DNA of 64,000 nt from Thioalkalivibrio sp. XN8. Its GTDB lineage: Bacteria; Pseudomonadota; Gammaproteobacteria; Steroidobacterales; XN24. Positions 1 to 9,624 of the stretch are shown here, one piece after another. The notes beneath the pieces are model-generated. The model saw only the letters and a program-made list of their open reading frames with translations, ran no database searches and was not told where the DNA came from. Positions within the stretch are counted from its first letter, which is position 1; each line of letters starts with the position of its first letter. The DNA is taken from positions 146,376 to 210,375 of the forward strand of contig NZ_JAALFH010000062.1 in the NCBI RefSeq assembly GCF_011058255.1, in the 5' to 3' direction. A program made the translations under genes and the position numbers.

Positions 1-1
1 C

Positions 2-886
2 GGCTTCTTCGACGACCGCAGCGCGGATCGCCTCGAGGCCACCGAGCCCTTCGACATCCTCGGCGGCCTGGCCAGCCTTGGCGACTACGTGCGCGCCAAC
101 CACGTGGACGTCATCTTCATCGCCCTGCCCATCCGGCACCTCGAGCGGGTGATGAACCTGATCGACGACCTGCAGAACACCACGGCATCGATCTATTACG
201 TGCCGGACGTCTTTGTCTTCGACCTGATCCAGTCGCGCCCGGGGGAGATCCTCGGCACGCCGGTCATCTCGATGTGCGAGACGCCGTTCCAGGGCTCGAA
301 GGGCGTGGCCAAGCGGCTCACCGACATCGTGCTGACTGTCTTTGCCATGATTCCGGCACTGCCGGTCATGGCCGTCGTGGCGCTGATGGTCGCGCTGACG
401 TCGCGCGGCCCGGTGATTTTCAAGCAGCGCCGCTACGGCCTCGACGGCCACGAGATCGTGGTTTACAAGTTCCGCACCATGCGGGTCCTGGAAGACGGCG
501 ACGAGGTCGTGCAGGTCTCGCGCGTCGACCCCAGGGTGACGCCGGTCGGGCGCATCCTGCGCACCTTCTCGCTGGACGAGCTGCCACAGCTCTTCAACGT
601 GCTGCAGGGGCGCATGAGTTTGGTAGGCCCCCGGCCCCACGCCGTGAGCCACAATGAGCAGTACCGCAAGCTGATCAAGGGGTACATGCTGCGCCACAAG
701 GTGCTGCCCGGCATCACCGGCCTGGCGCAGGTCAATGGCTGTCGCGGCGAGATCGAGAAACTCGAGGACATGGAGCGGCGCGTAACCTACGACCTCGAGT
801 ACCTGCGCCGCTGGTCGCCGCTGCTGGATCTTCGAATCCTGCTCCTGACCGTCGTCCGGGTGTTCAAGGACACCAAGGCCTACTGA
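2..886 (+). CDS. Undecaprenyl-phosphate glucose-1-phosphate transferase, 5' end outside the window
   Basis: Membrane enzyme that moves a hexose-1-phosphate from a UDP-sugar to undecaprenyl phosphate, the first step of exopolysaccharide repeat assembly. The visible part holds the end of a Rossmann-like CoA-binding-type domain (about the first 95 residues), one hydrophobic segment (LTDIVLTVFAMIPALPVMAV), then a complete bacterial sugar-transferase domain with the KFRTM, LDELPQLFNVLQG and SLVGPRP signatures and a PGITGLAQVNG motif near the end. The reading frame is open to the left edge, so the start and N-terminal membrane helices are missing. It converges with the minus-strand PEP-CTERM EPS cluster, with only 12 nt between the stops. 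WcaJ/EpsB-type family; the exact sugar is not readable from sequence. Confidence 0.93.
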   Translation, partial: GFFDDRSADRLEATEPFDILGGLASLGDYVRANHVDVIFIALPIRHLERVMNLIDDLQNTTASIYYVPDVFVFDLIQSRPGEILGTPVISMCETPFQGSKGVAKRLTDIVLTVFAMIPALPVMAVVALMVALTSRGPVIFKQRRYGLDGHEIVVYKFRTMRVLEDGDEVVQVSRVDPRVTPVGRILRTFSLDELPQLFNVLQGRMSLVGPRPHAVSHNEQYRKLIKGYMLRHKVLPGITGLAQVNGCRGEIEKLEDMERRVTYDLEYLRRWSPLLDLRILLLTVVRVFKDTKAY

Positions 887-898
887 CCTGGGTGCCGC

Positions 899-2332
899 TT
901 AGAACCGGGCCTCGACGAACAGCGACACGCGGTTAACGTCGTAGTCGAACTCGACGTCCGAGTCGCGGCTGAAGCGCGACACCGAAAGCACGCCCGACAC
1001 GGTGCGCGTCAGGGCACGCGTCAGGCTCAGCGTCAGCTCCGCCAGGTCGTCCTCGCGCTGGACGCCGCCAAAGGACCGCCGCTCCCACTCCGCCACGCCG
1101 CCCAGGACCATGCGCGGCCCCAGCTGCCAGTCGTAGGTGACGCCCAGGCCCTGGTTGCGCTCGACGTCGCCCGAGCCGTCCTGGTAAACACGCTCGTCGT
1201 AGAACAGCCGCAGTCCCAGGGTGGAGCGCGCCAGCTCGTAGCTCGCCAGCCCCGCCAGCCGCTTCAGCAGGAACACCCGGGTATCGAGGCTCGGCAGGCC
1301 GCCGGGCCGGAACCCGGGCTGGAACACGCCCTCGTCCCCCAGCACGCCGCTCGAGGTGGTCGGTTCCTCGGTGTAGTCCACCGCGAGCTCGCCACGGGAG
1401 CCGCGCCGGCTCCAGTGCAGCTCGTAGGCGGTGCCGTAGAAACGGTCACCCACGCGGGCCGCCAGCGACTGGAGCTCGCTCGGCTGCCACTCGACGCCGA
1501 CATACCAGAACGACTCGTCCAGGCCGCCGGCGCTGCGGTCGGTGACGAAGTCGGACTCCTGGCCGGCGGTCGCGGTCAGGCGGGTCCGCAGCCCGACCGG
1601 CACGCCGAGGTCCAGGGCCACCCGGTCGTAGGCGAAATCCTCGGCCGTGTCGAAAGAGGTGGTCTGGGTGCTGCCGGCCACGCGCCAGCTGAAGCCCCGG
1701 CGATCGGAGGGCGAGCCCAGCGCAGCTGAGAAGGCGTTGATGCTCGAGTCCTCGAGGTCGAAGGTTGCGTCATCAAAGTTGCTGTAGCGCACGCCCTGGT
1801 AGCTGTACTGCACCAGGCTTTCGCCCCAGCCGCCCCAGCGGCCGATGTGATAGGGGCTGAGGGCGTAGACGAAGGTGTCCGCGCGATTGCCGGTATCGAA
1901 CAGGTTGCTGTCGGCCAGGCTGCGGGCCGGGTCGATGTTCTCCTGGTCGAAGCGCAGGTAGCCGTCGACGAACAGGCTGCGCTCGGCGAGCTCGTAGGTC
2001 CCGCGGCCCAGGGCCTGGTGGTAGATGTCGTCGAGGTCGCTGCGGTCCGAGAACCAGACGCCCTGGGCCTCGTAATCCAGCTCCGCCTCGAGCCGGGGCC
2101 CCTCGCCGACCAGGCTGAAGCCGGGCCGGAGCTCGGCGATGGTCTCCGACTCCTCCAGCCCGCTGGGAGCGAGGTTGACGTTGTCCAGCCAGGTCGCGCC
2201 CACGGCCACCCGCGGCTCGAACTCCCATTGTGCCGCCTGGACGGTCGTGGCGCTGCACAGCGCCGCGACGGCCAGCGCCAGCGCAGTGCTACTGCTCTTC
2301 CGGCGGTTGCTCGGGCTTGTCTCCGTAGCCAT
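899..2332 (-). CDS. PEP-CTERM-system outer membrane beta-barrel protein (TIGR03016-like)
   Basis: About 477 residues: a cleavable signal peptide (hydrophobic stretch ending ATTVQA before AQW) followed by alternating amphipathic strands throughout and an aromatic C-terminus (VEARF), as expected for an outer membrane barrel. Proteins of this type sit beside the chain-length and kinase genes of XrtA loci and are thought to help polymer cross the outer membrane; that role is inferred from context. I chose the second ATG (2332) because GGAGG lies eight bases upstream; an ATG at 2338 is also possible but too close to that site. The gene overlaps the end of the tyrosine-kinase gene by about 44 nt, so its ribosome site lies inside the codons for the kinase's Tyr-rich tail. 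Confidence 0.85.
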   Translation of the reverse strand: MATETSPSNRRKSSSTALALAVAALCSATTVQAAQWEFEPRVAVGATWLDNVNLAPSGLEESETIAELRPGFSLVGEGPRLEAELDYEAQGVWFSDRSDLDDIYHQALGRGTYELAERSLFVDGYLRFDQENIDPARSLADSNLFDTGNRADTFVYALSPYHIGRWGGWGESLVQYSYQGVRYSNFDDATFDLEDSSINAFSAALGSPSDRRGFSWRVAGSTQTTSFDTAEDFAYDRVALDLGVPVGLRTRLTATAGQESDFVTDRSAGGLDESFWYVGVEWQPSELQSLAARVGDRFYGTAYELHWSRRGSRGELAVDYTEEPTTSSGVLGDEGVFQPGFRPGGLPSLDTRVFLLKRLAGLASYELARSTLGLRLFYDERVYQDGSGDVERNQGLGVTYDWQLGPRMVLGGVAEWERRSFGGVQREDDLAELTLSLTRALTRTVSGVLSVSRFSRDSDVEFDYDVNRVSLFVEARF

Positions 2333-3251
2333 AACCATAGCCTCCGTAATATGCGCTCTTGGCCGCTACCCGGCTCTTGTTCAGGATGGCGTTCACCGGC
2401 GTCTGCTCGTCGATCAGCGAGAGCGCATTGCGCACGTCGTCGCGCGCGGTGCTGTTCTCGGCGATGACCAGCACCACCTGCCCGACCGTCGCCGCGATTG
2501 CCTGCGCCTCGGTCGCCGCCAGCATGGGCGGCGAGTCGAACAGGATGACCCGGTCGGGATAGCGCGAGGCCAGTTCCTCGCACAATCGGCGCATGCGCTC
2601 GCTGGCGAGGAGCTCGGTGGCATGGGCGTTCCAGCGCCCGGCCGGGAGCGCCGTCAGCCGCGGGATGTCCGTGCGCACCAGCACGTCTTCAAGCGGCGGC
2701 GGGTCGTCGCCGAGCACGTCGAGCAACCCGGGCTCCTGGTCGATCCCGAACAGGCGGCTGATGTGCGGCTTGGGCACGTCGCCGTCGACCAGCAGCACGG
2801 TGCGATCGCGCTCCGTCGCCAGGCTCAGGGCCAGGTTGATACAGGTGTGGGTCTTGCCCTCGCCGGAGACGGCGCTGCTGACGAGGATCAGGTTGCCCTT
2901 GTCGATCTTCGTGGCGCCGATACCGAACGCGTGCGCAATCAGCGGCCGCTTGATGCGGCGGTACTCGTCGGCCATTCGGCGCTGGTACTCGTCCGGCGCG
3001 AGGAAGCCTTCCTCACGCAGCCGCTGGCGATCGATGGACACCAGTTTGCCGCGCCGTGTTGTGGCGGGCCTCGGCAATGTCGGCGCCGCTTCGGCAACCG
3101 CCGGGGTGGCCACGACCGTGCTTCCGGAGGGCGATACTTCCGGCGATGGTGGCTGCGTCGGGGGCGAGTCCGCGGGGTCGAGCCGCCCCAGCGGCACCAT
3201 GGTCTCTTCCTGCTGCTTCAGGCGCTGGAGGGCCTTTTCGATGAAACTCAT
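2289..3251 (-). CDS. XrtA-associated tyrosine autokinase (CpsD/CapB family)
   Basis: Cytoplasmic BY-kinase of 320 residues that, with the Wzz-like partner encoded just upstream, is expected to control EPS chain length by cycles of autophosphorylation. Visible: a Pro/Ala-rich linker (about 20-65), a Walker A-type loop SGEGKT (about 129-134), Walker A' VLLVDGD, Walker B VILFDSPP, and a C-terminal tyrosine cluster (YYGGYGYGYG) that is the probable phosphorylation target. It is separate from its membrane activator, as in Gram-positive and XrtA systems rather than the fused enterobacterial Wzc. The start overlaps the stop of the chain-length gene as ATGA, so translation is probably coupled. Confidence 0.9.
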   Translation of the reverse strand: MSFIEKALQRLKQQEETMVPLGRLDPADSPPTQPPSPEVSPSGSTVVATPAVAEAAPTLPRPATTRRGKLVSIDRQRLREEGFLAPDEYQRRMADEYRRIKRPLIAHAFGIGATKIDKGNLILVSSAVSGEGKTHTCINLALSLATERDRTVLLVDGDVPKPHISRLFGIDQEPGLLDVLGDDPPPLEDVLVRTDIPRLTALPAGRWNAHATELLASERMRRLCEELASRYPDRVILFDSPPMLAATEAQAIAATVGQVVLVIAENSTARDDVRNALSLIDEQTPVNAILNKSRVAAKSAYYGGYGYGYGDKPEQPPEEQ

Positions 3252-4792
3252 CCCCTCAGACCTCCAACCAGGTCCACCGCCCAGGGCATCGCCAGGATGA
3301 CGATCCCGAACAACACGGCCAATGCGGCAATGCCAACGAGGAATACCCCCTCGGCCGCCCGTCGCCTTCGGAGCGCTCGTGGCGTCCAGGCCATGGATAC
3401 AGCGCCGAGCACCGGGACCTGCAGCTCCTGGTAGATCGTATCGGGGGACACATAGACGGGTTTCAACATGTGCAGCAGGTAAGCCGAGACGGCCCCGGCG
3501 CCCAGCGACCCGGCAAGTACAACCACCAGCAGGAAAAACCGCTTCGGCGCCACCGGCACCCCGGGCGCCAGCGGCGGCTCGATCACGCGGAACACCAGCT
3601 GGCGGCCCTGGCGCTTGCGGTCGATATCGAAACTCAGCTGCTCGCGCCGCTCCAATAGGCCTTCGTACTGGCTCTGCAGTACCTCGTGATCGCGGATCAG
3701 GCCGGCATGCTCGGCCTCGAGCTGTGGCGCCACGTCGATCTTCTGCTGCAGCTCGCCGATGCGCTGCTCCAGGTCCCGCTCGCGTGCCTGCAGCTCGGTG
3801 ACGTCGATCTCGGCCTGGGTCAGCGCGATGCGCACGTTCTCGACCACTGCACTGCCGGCGCCACCCCCGACCAGTGGCCCGAGCTCCTCGCGACGCTGCA
3901 CCAGCCGCCCACGCAGGGCCTCCAGCGTTTCCTGCGCCGATATTACGGACGGATGCGCGTCCGTATAGACCAGCCGCAGCTCATCGAGCCGCCGCTCCGC
4001 CTCCAGTACCTGCGTCTCCAGTTCCAGGAGCCCGGCGCCGCCGTCGCCGCCCTCGCCTTCGCTCGCTACCTGCGCTGCCAACGCGGCCCGCCGCTGGCTC
4101 GCAATCTGGAGGTTGGTCTTCACCTCTCGCAACTGCTCCTGCAGCGTGGCGAGCCGGCCAAAAAACCCGCCGCCATCGCCCGGGGCGAGTCCGGCATTAC
4201 GGCGACGAAAATCGGCAACGCGATTCTCGGCCTGCTCGAGTCGGCGGCGATACTCCGCCATCTGTTGGTCGAGGAACTCCAACGCCTGGAGGTCGTCGCG
4301 CAGGTCGCCTTCCACCGAGCGCTCCTGGAAGCTGTTCAGCAGGACCTGCACCACCCGCTCCGCAGTGGCCCGGTCAATGTCGCGATAACTGATGTTGTAG
4401 AGATTGGCCTCGAAGCCCTGCCAGCCTCCGGGCTGGACCTGGATCTTGGCCTGCAGCCCAATGATCAGGTTCTCGAGCCCTTGGGGCGTATCCACGCGCA
4501 GGTCGAGATCGGTCTCGCGTGCCACTTCTGTCAGGTTGGGCGTCGACAGCAACTGCCGGCGCACGTAGTTCACCTTGGTCTGGGGATCATCGATGCCGGC
4601 GCCGAGCTGCATGTTCAGCAGCGGGTCCTCGGTGTCGACGAAGACCTGCGCCCGCGCCTCGTACACGTCGGGCATCATGAGGACATAACCGATGCCGCCG
4701 ATCCCGATCACCCAGGCGACGGCCATCGCCACCCAGCGGTAACGCCAGGCGCCCCGCAGTTCGGTGATGACCTGGCGGAGGAGCTCGTTCAC
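3248..4792 (-). CDS. XrtA-system polysaccharide chain-length determinant (Wzz-like)
   Basis: Inner-membrane protein of 514 residues with a Wzz domain. A first transmembrane helix lies at about 20-40 (AVAWVIGIGGIGYVLMMP), followed by the YEARAQVFVDTEDPLL motif, a long periplasmic coiled-coil region (about 170-400), a Pro-rich stretch (EPPLAPGVPVAPKRF) and a second helix; an extra pair of hydrophobic segments follows at the C-terminus, as in EPS-locus members. It should set polymer length and activate the adjacent autokinase. The start is GTG, overlapping the export lipoprotein's stop by one base (TAGTG). It belongs to the same operon as its neighbours on both sides. Confidence 0.9.
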   Translation of the reverse strand: MNELLRQVITELRGAWRYRWVAMAVAWVIGIGGIGYVLMMPDVYEARAQVFVDTEDPLLNMQLGAGIDDPQTKVNYVRRQLLSTPNLTEVARETDLDLRVDTPQGLENLIIGLQAKIQVQPGGWQGFEANLYNISYRDIDRATAERVVQVLLNSFQERSVEGDLRDDLQALEFLDQQMAEYRRRLEQAENRVADFRRRNAGLAPGDGGGFFGRLATLQEQLREVKTNLQIASQRRAALAAQVASEGEGGDGGAGLLELETQVLEAERRLDELRLVYTDAHPSVISAQETLEALRGRLVQRREELGPLVGGGAGSAVVENVRIALTQAEIDVTELQARERDLEQRIGELQQKIDVAPQLEAEHAGLIRDHEVLQSQYEGLLERREQLSFDIDRKRQGRQLVFRVIEPPLAPGVPVAPKRFFLLVVVLAGSLGAGAVSAYLLHMLKPVYVSPDTIYQELQVPVLGAVSMAWTPRALRRRRAAEGVFLVGIAALAVLFGIVILAMPWAVDLVGGLRG

Positions 4793-5412
4793 TAGAAGCG
4801 CGCCTCCGGGATGATGATGACGTCGCCGGGCTGGATCTGGACGTTCTGGCGCATGTCGCCGGCATTCAGGAGGTCATCCAGCCGGACGTTGATTTCGACC
4901 GTGCCGTCGGCCGTGCGCCGTACCAGCTTGCCGCGGTTGCCGGCGGCGAACTCGCCGAGGCCGCCGACCTGGATCATGACGTCGAGCAGCGTCATGCCGT
5001 CGCTGTAGGGCAGCGCCTGGGGGTTGGCGGCCTGGCCGACGACCCGGACCTGCTGCTGGAAGCTGGGCGCCGCCGTCTGGACGATGATGTTGACCGTCGG
5101 CTGGCGGATGTACTTCGCCAGGACCTCTTCCATGTCGCGGGCCAGCGTGGTCGGGGTCTTGCCGGCCGCGATCATGTCCTCGACCAGCGGCGTGGAGATC
5201 TTGCCGTCCGGGCGCACCGGCACCTCGGTCGAGAGGTCCGGATGCTGCCAGACGAACACGTTCAGCACCGCCCCCGGGGCGATGATGTAGTCGGTCTCGG
5301 CCGCGGGCATGGCGCTCTCGGGCAGCACCGGGCCCGGCCCGGTGGTCCCGCAGCCGGCCAGGGCAGCCGCGGCCGCCAGGCCGAGAATCCAATTTCCAAT
5401 CCAGGCTCGCAT
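4792..5412 (-). CDS. Polysaccharide export lipoprotein (Wza-like, XrtA type)
   Basis: A 206-residue lipoprotein: signal sequence with lipobox LAGC (Cys 21), then the polysaccharide-export domain beginning YIIAPGAVLNVFVWQHPDLS, followed by SLBB-type repeats (RVVGQAANPQALPYSDGMTLLD) and ending in PGDVIIIPEARF. It is expected to form the outer-membrane export channel for EPS. I start at ATG 5412, preceded by GGGAG at suitable spacing and followed directly by the signal peptide; an upstream open frame to 5556 lies inside prsT and has no signal-like start. Only four bases separate it from the prsT stop, so the genes are co-transcribed. Confidence 0.92.
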   Translation of the reverse strand: MRAWIGNWILGLAAAAALAGCGTTGPGPVLPESAMPAAETDYIIAPGAVLNVFVWQHPDLSTEVPVRPDGKISTPLVEDMIAAGKTPTTLARDMEEVLAKYIRQPTVNIIVQTAAPSFQQQVRVVGQAANPQALPYSDGMTLLDVMIQVGGLGEFAAGNRGKLVRRTADGTVEINVRLDDLLNAGDMRQNVQIQPGDVIIIPEARF

Positions 5413-5416
5413 CACT

Positions 5417-8230
5417 TCACTCCCTGCCCCGCTCGAGGCGATCCAGCAGCTCCTGGGCCGCCTCATGGTAATTGGCTGCGCCCGTATCCGCGAGTACCGC
5501 CTGTGCCTCGCGCCGCGCGCCCTCGATATCCCCGGTCTCGGCCAGCACCACCGCATAGCGGTACCGCACGTCGCCGGCCTCGGGCGCGCCGGCCGCGGCC
5601 TGGGCCAGCAGCGGCAGCGCCTCGGCGTCGTTGCCCTGCTGGTGCAGCAGCCAGCCCAGCGTGTCGGCGATCATCGGGTCCTCCGGCGCCGCGGCATGGG
5701 CGCGCCGCGCCAGCTCGACGCCCCGCGGATCTCCGGCCTCGCCGTACAGCCAGGCCAGGTTGTTCAAAAACAGCGGGTTGTCGGGCCGGATCTCGAGCAG
5801 CCGCTCGTATTCGCGCACCGCGGCGGCTTGTTCCCCGATCGAGAGGTAGTAATCCGCCAGCAGGGCCCGGACCGGCACGTCCTCCGGAAATTCTCCCAGC
5901 CACGCCAGCAGCGGCGCGGCCGGCTCCGGCAGCTCGCCGAGCCGGCGGGCCTGGAAAATGCCGATCACGGGGCGGTTGCCGGCGCCCTGGCCCTGCGCCG
6001 CGGCGAAAGCCTGTTCGGCCTCCCGGTAGCGGCCCTGCGCCAGCAGCAGTTCGCCACGGAGCACCGCGACCTGGGGATCGCCGGCCGGAGCCGCCGCGGC
6101 CAGCCGCTCCAGGGCCCGGGCCGCGGCGTCCAGCCGCCCGGACCGACGCTCGACATCGACCAGCGCCGCCAGCATGACCGGGTTCTCCGGCTCCAGCGCC
6201 AGCGCATTCACGAGTTGCTCGCGAGCCAGGTCGAGCTCGCCCAGCGCGCCGTGGGCGCGCGCGGCGTTCAACAGGTAGCGCGCCTCGAGCGGGTTGATCT
6301 CGTGCGCGCGCCGGAACTGTTCGAGCGCCTCGCGCGGCTGCCCGGTCTCGAGCAGGGTCACGCCCAGGGCGTTGACCGTCGGCGCAGCATTAGGCGCAAG
6401 CTCCGCCGCCTCGCGGGCGACCGCCACGGCGTCCGCGGCGCGCCCGGTGGCCACCAGGTACTGCGTCAGGATGAAGCGTGAGCCGCCGTCGGCGGGATCG
6501 GCGGCGCGCGCCTGCTCCAGCCGGTCGATGGCCTCGTCGCGCCGGCCCTGCGCCCAGTCGATCTGGGCCAGCGCGCTCAGCGCCGCCGCATTGCGCGGCT
6601 GCTGCGCCAGGATGCGCTCGAACTGCGCCACGGCGTCGTCCAGACGGCCCTGCGCCGCCCGCACGCGGCCCAGATTGAAGGCGGCGGCCGCGTTGTCGGG
6701 CGCCACCCCCAGGGCCTCTTCGAAGTACGCGGCCGCCTCGTCCAGTTGGCCAGCGTTCTGGAACAGCGCCCCGAGCGCGCCGTACAGGGCGGCGTTGTCG
6801 GGGGCCGCTGCGGCCACCTCGGCGGCCAGGGTCCGCGCGGCGGGCAGGTCGCCGCCCTGCAGGTGCGCAGCGATGCCAACGAGGTCAGCCCGCTGGCGCG
6901 CCACGCCCTCGCCCGCCTCCACGCGCCCGAGCTCGACCAGGGCCTCGTCGGTGCGCCCGGCCGACATCAAGCTGACTGCCAGCATCACCCGGGTCTCGTC
7001 GTCGCCCGGGTCGGCCTCGAGGCGGCGGCGGAAAATGTCCACCGCGGCGTCGGGATCGCCCGCCTGGACGCTCGCCATGCCGGCCAGCGCGGCCACGCTG
7101 CGGTCGCCGCCTCCCGACTCGCCCAGCACCGGGTCGAGCGCTTCCAGCGCCCGCTCCGGCGACTGCAGGCCGAGGCGCGTCTGGGCCAGCAGCTTGCGCG
7201 CGGCCAGGTTGTTCGGATCGCTGGCGATGGCCCGCTCGAGATGCTGCTCGGCCTGCACCGTCTGTCCGAGGGTCAGGCTGGCTGCGCCGGCCATCATGTG
7301 GCCGACGGGGGAATCGGGCTCGGCCGCGAGCACCGCCTGTGCGTACGCCAGGGCCTGTTCGCCGTTGCCCGACTGCAGTTCGACGCGGGACATGAGGTAG
7401 TTGGCGATGGGATTGCGCTCGGCCTGCTCCCGCAGGCGCGTCGCCACGGCCCGCGCCGCCTCGAGCTCGCCGGCGGACAGCAGCGCCTCGGCCTCGCCGG
7501 CGGCAAAAACGAACTGGCGCCGGCCGCTCGGATCGGTCACGACCGCGGCGCCTTGGCGGAAGGCCTCGACCGCCTCGCCGGGCCGGCCGGCCTGCGTCAG
7601 CGCGTAGGCCCGGACCTCCCAGTAGTCGGCGTCGCCGGCCATCGTAGCCGCGGCCTCGTCCAGCAGCACGAGCGCCTCGTCCGGCTGCTGGGCGGCCAGC
7701 GCGATGCGTGCCAGCCCGACCTGTGCGCGGCCGGCCAGGTCGGGCGTTCCCCGCAGCGCCTCGAGCGCCCGTGTCGCCTCGTCGACGCGGCCGCTGCGCA
7801 GCAGGGCCATCGCGTGCCAGTAGGCCACCTCGGGCTCCACGCCGGTCTCGCCCGGATCGCTGTAGCGCAGCGCCTGCTCGATGCCGCCGGCGCGCACCAG
7901 CGACTCGACGAGCGGCAGGCGGAAGGCCTCGACGTCGGCGCCGAGATCGATGGCGCGGAGGTATTCCTTGGCGGCGCTGTCGTAGTCGGCGGTCCGGTAC
8001 GCGGCCTCGGCCAGCAGGACGCGCGCGTCCACATCGGCGGGGTCCGCCTGCAGCACGTTGCGCAGGTGGATCATTGCCGTGGCAGTGTCGCCGTCGGCCA
8101 TCGCCGTGCGCGCGGCGTCCACGCGCTCCTCGTCCGTCAGGCGGGCGCCGCAGGCGGTCAGCGCGAGCAGCAGCAGTAGCGCCAACACCAAAGGCGGCCA
8201 GGCACTTGCGTGAGGGTTGGAGCGTTGCAT
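5417..8230 (-). CDS. prsT: PEP-CTERM-system TPR-repeat lipoprotein PrsT
   Basis: About 937 residues made almost wholly of tetratricopeptide repeats after a lipoprotein signal (LALTAC, Cys 27). Members of this family are found with PrsK and PrsR in XrtA genomes and are thought to act as a periplasmic scaffold in EPS assembly or secretion; the molecular role is inferred. I take ATG 8230, which has AGAGGTGA eight bases upstream and starts directly at the signal peptide; an alternative ATG at 8251 overlaps the prsR stop as ATGA but lacks a good ribosome site. Very Ala-rich, with few long non-repeat stretches. Confidence 0.88.
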   Translation of the reverse strand: MQRSNPHASAWPPLVLALLLLLALTACGARLTDEERVDAARTAMADGDTATAMIHLRNVLQADPADVDARVLLAEAAYRTADYDSAAKEYLRAIDLGADVEAFRLPLVESLVRAGGIEQALRYSDPGETGVEPEVAYWHAMALLRSGRVDEATRALEALRGTPDLAGRAQVGLARIALAAQQPDEALVLLDEAAATMAGDADYWEVRAYALTQAGRPGEAVEAFRQGAAVVTDPSGRRQFVFAAGEAEALLSAGELEAARAVATRLREQAERNPIANYLMSRVELQSGNGEQALAYAQAVLAAEPDSPVGHMMAGAASLTLGQTVQAEQHLERAIASDPNNLAARKLLAQTRLGLQSPERALEALDPVLGESGGGDRSVAALAGMASVQAGDPDAAVDIFRRRLEADPGDDETRVMLAVSLMSAGRTDEALVELGRVEAGEGVARQRADLVGIAAHLQGGDLPAARTLAAEVAAAAPDNAALYGALGALFQNAGQLDEAAAYFEEALGVAPDNAAAAFNLGRVRAAQGRLDDAVAQFERILAQQPRNAAALSALAQIDWAQGRRDEAIDRLEQARAADPADGGSRFILTQYLVATGRAADAVAVAREAAELAPNAAPTVNALGVTLLETGQPREALEQFRRAHEINPLEARYLLNAARAHGALGELDLAREQLVNALALEPENPVMLAALVDVERRSGRLDAAARALERLAAAAPAGDPQVAVLRGELLLAQGRYREAEQAFAAAQGQGAGNRPVIGIFQARRLGELPEPAAPLLAWLGEFPEDVPVRALLADYYLSIGEQAAAVREYERLLEIRPDNPLFLNNLAWLYGEAGDPRGVELARRAHAAAPEDPMIADTLGWLLHQQGNDAEALPLLAQAAAGAPEAGDVRYRYAVVLAETGDIEGARREAQAVLADTGAANYHEAAQELLDRLERGRE

Positions 8231-8247
8231 CGTTCGATTCACCTCTG

Positions 8248-9616
<1,369 letters not shown>

Positions 9617-9624
<8 letters not shown>
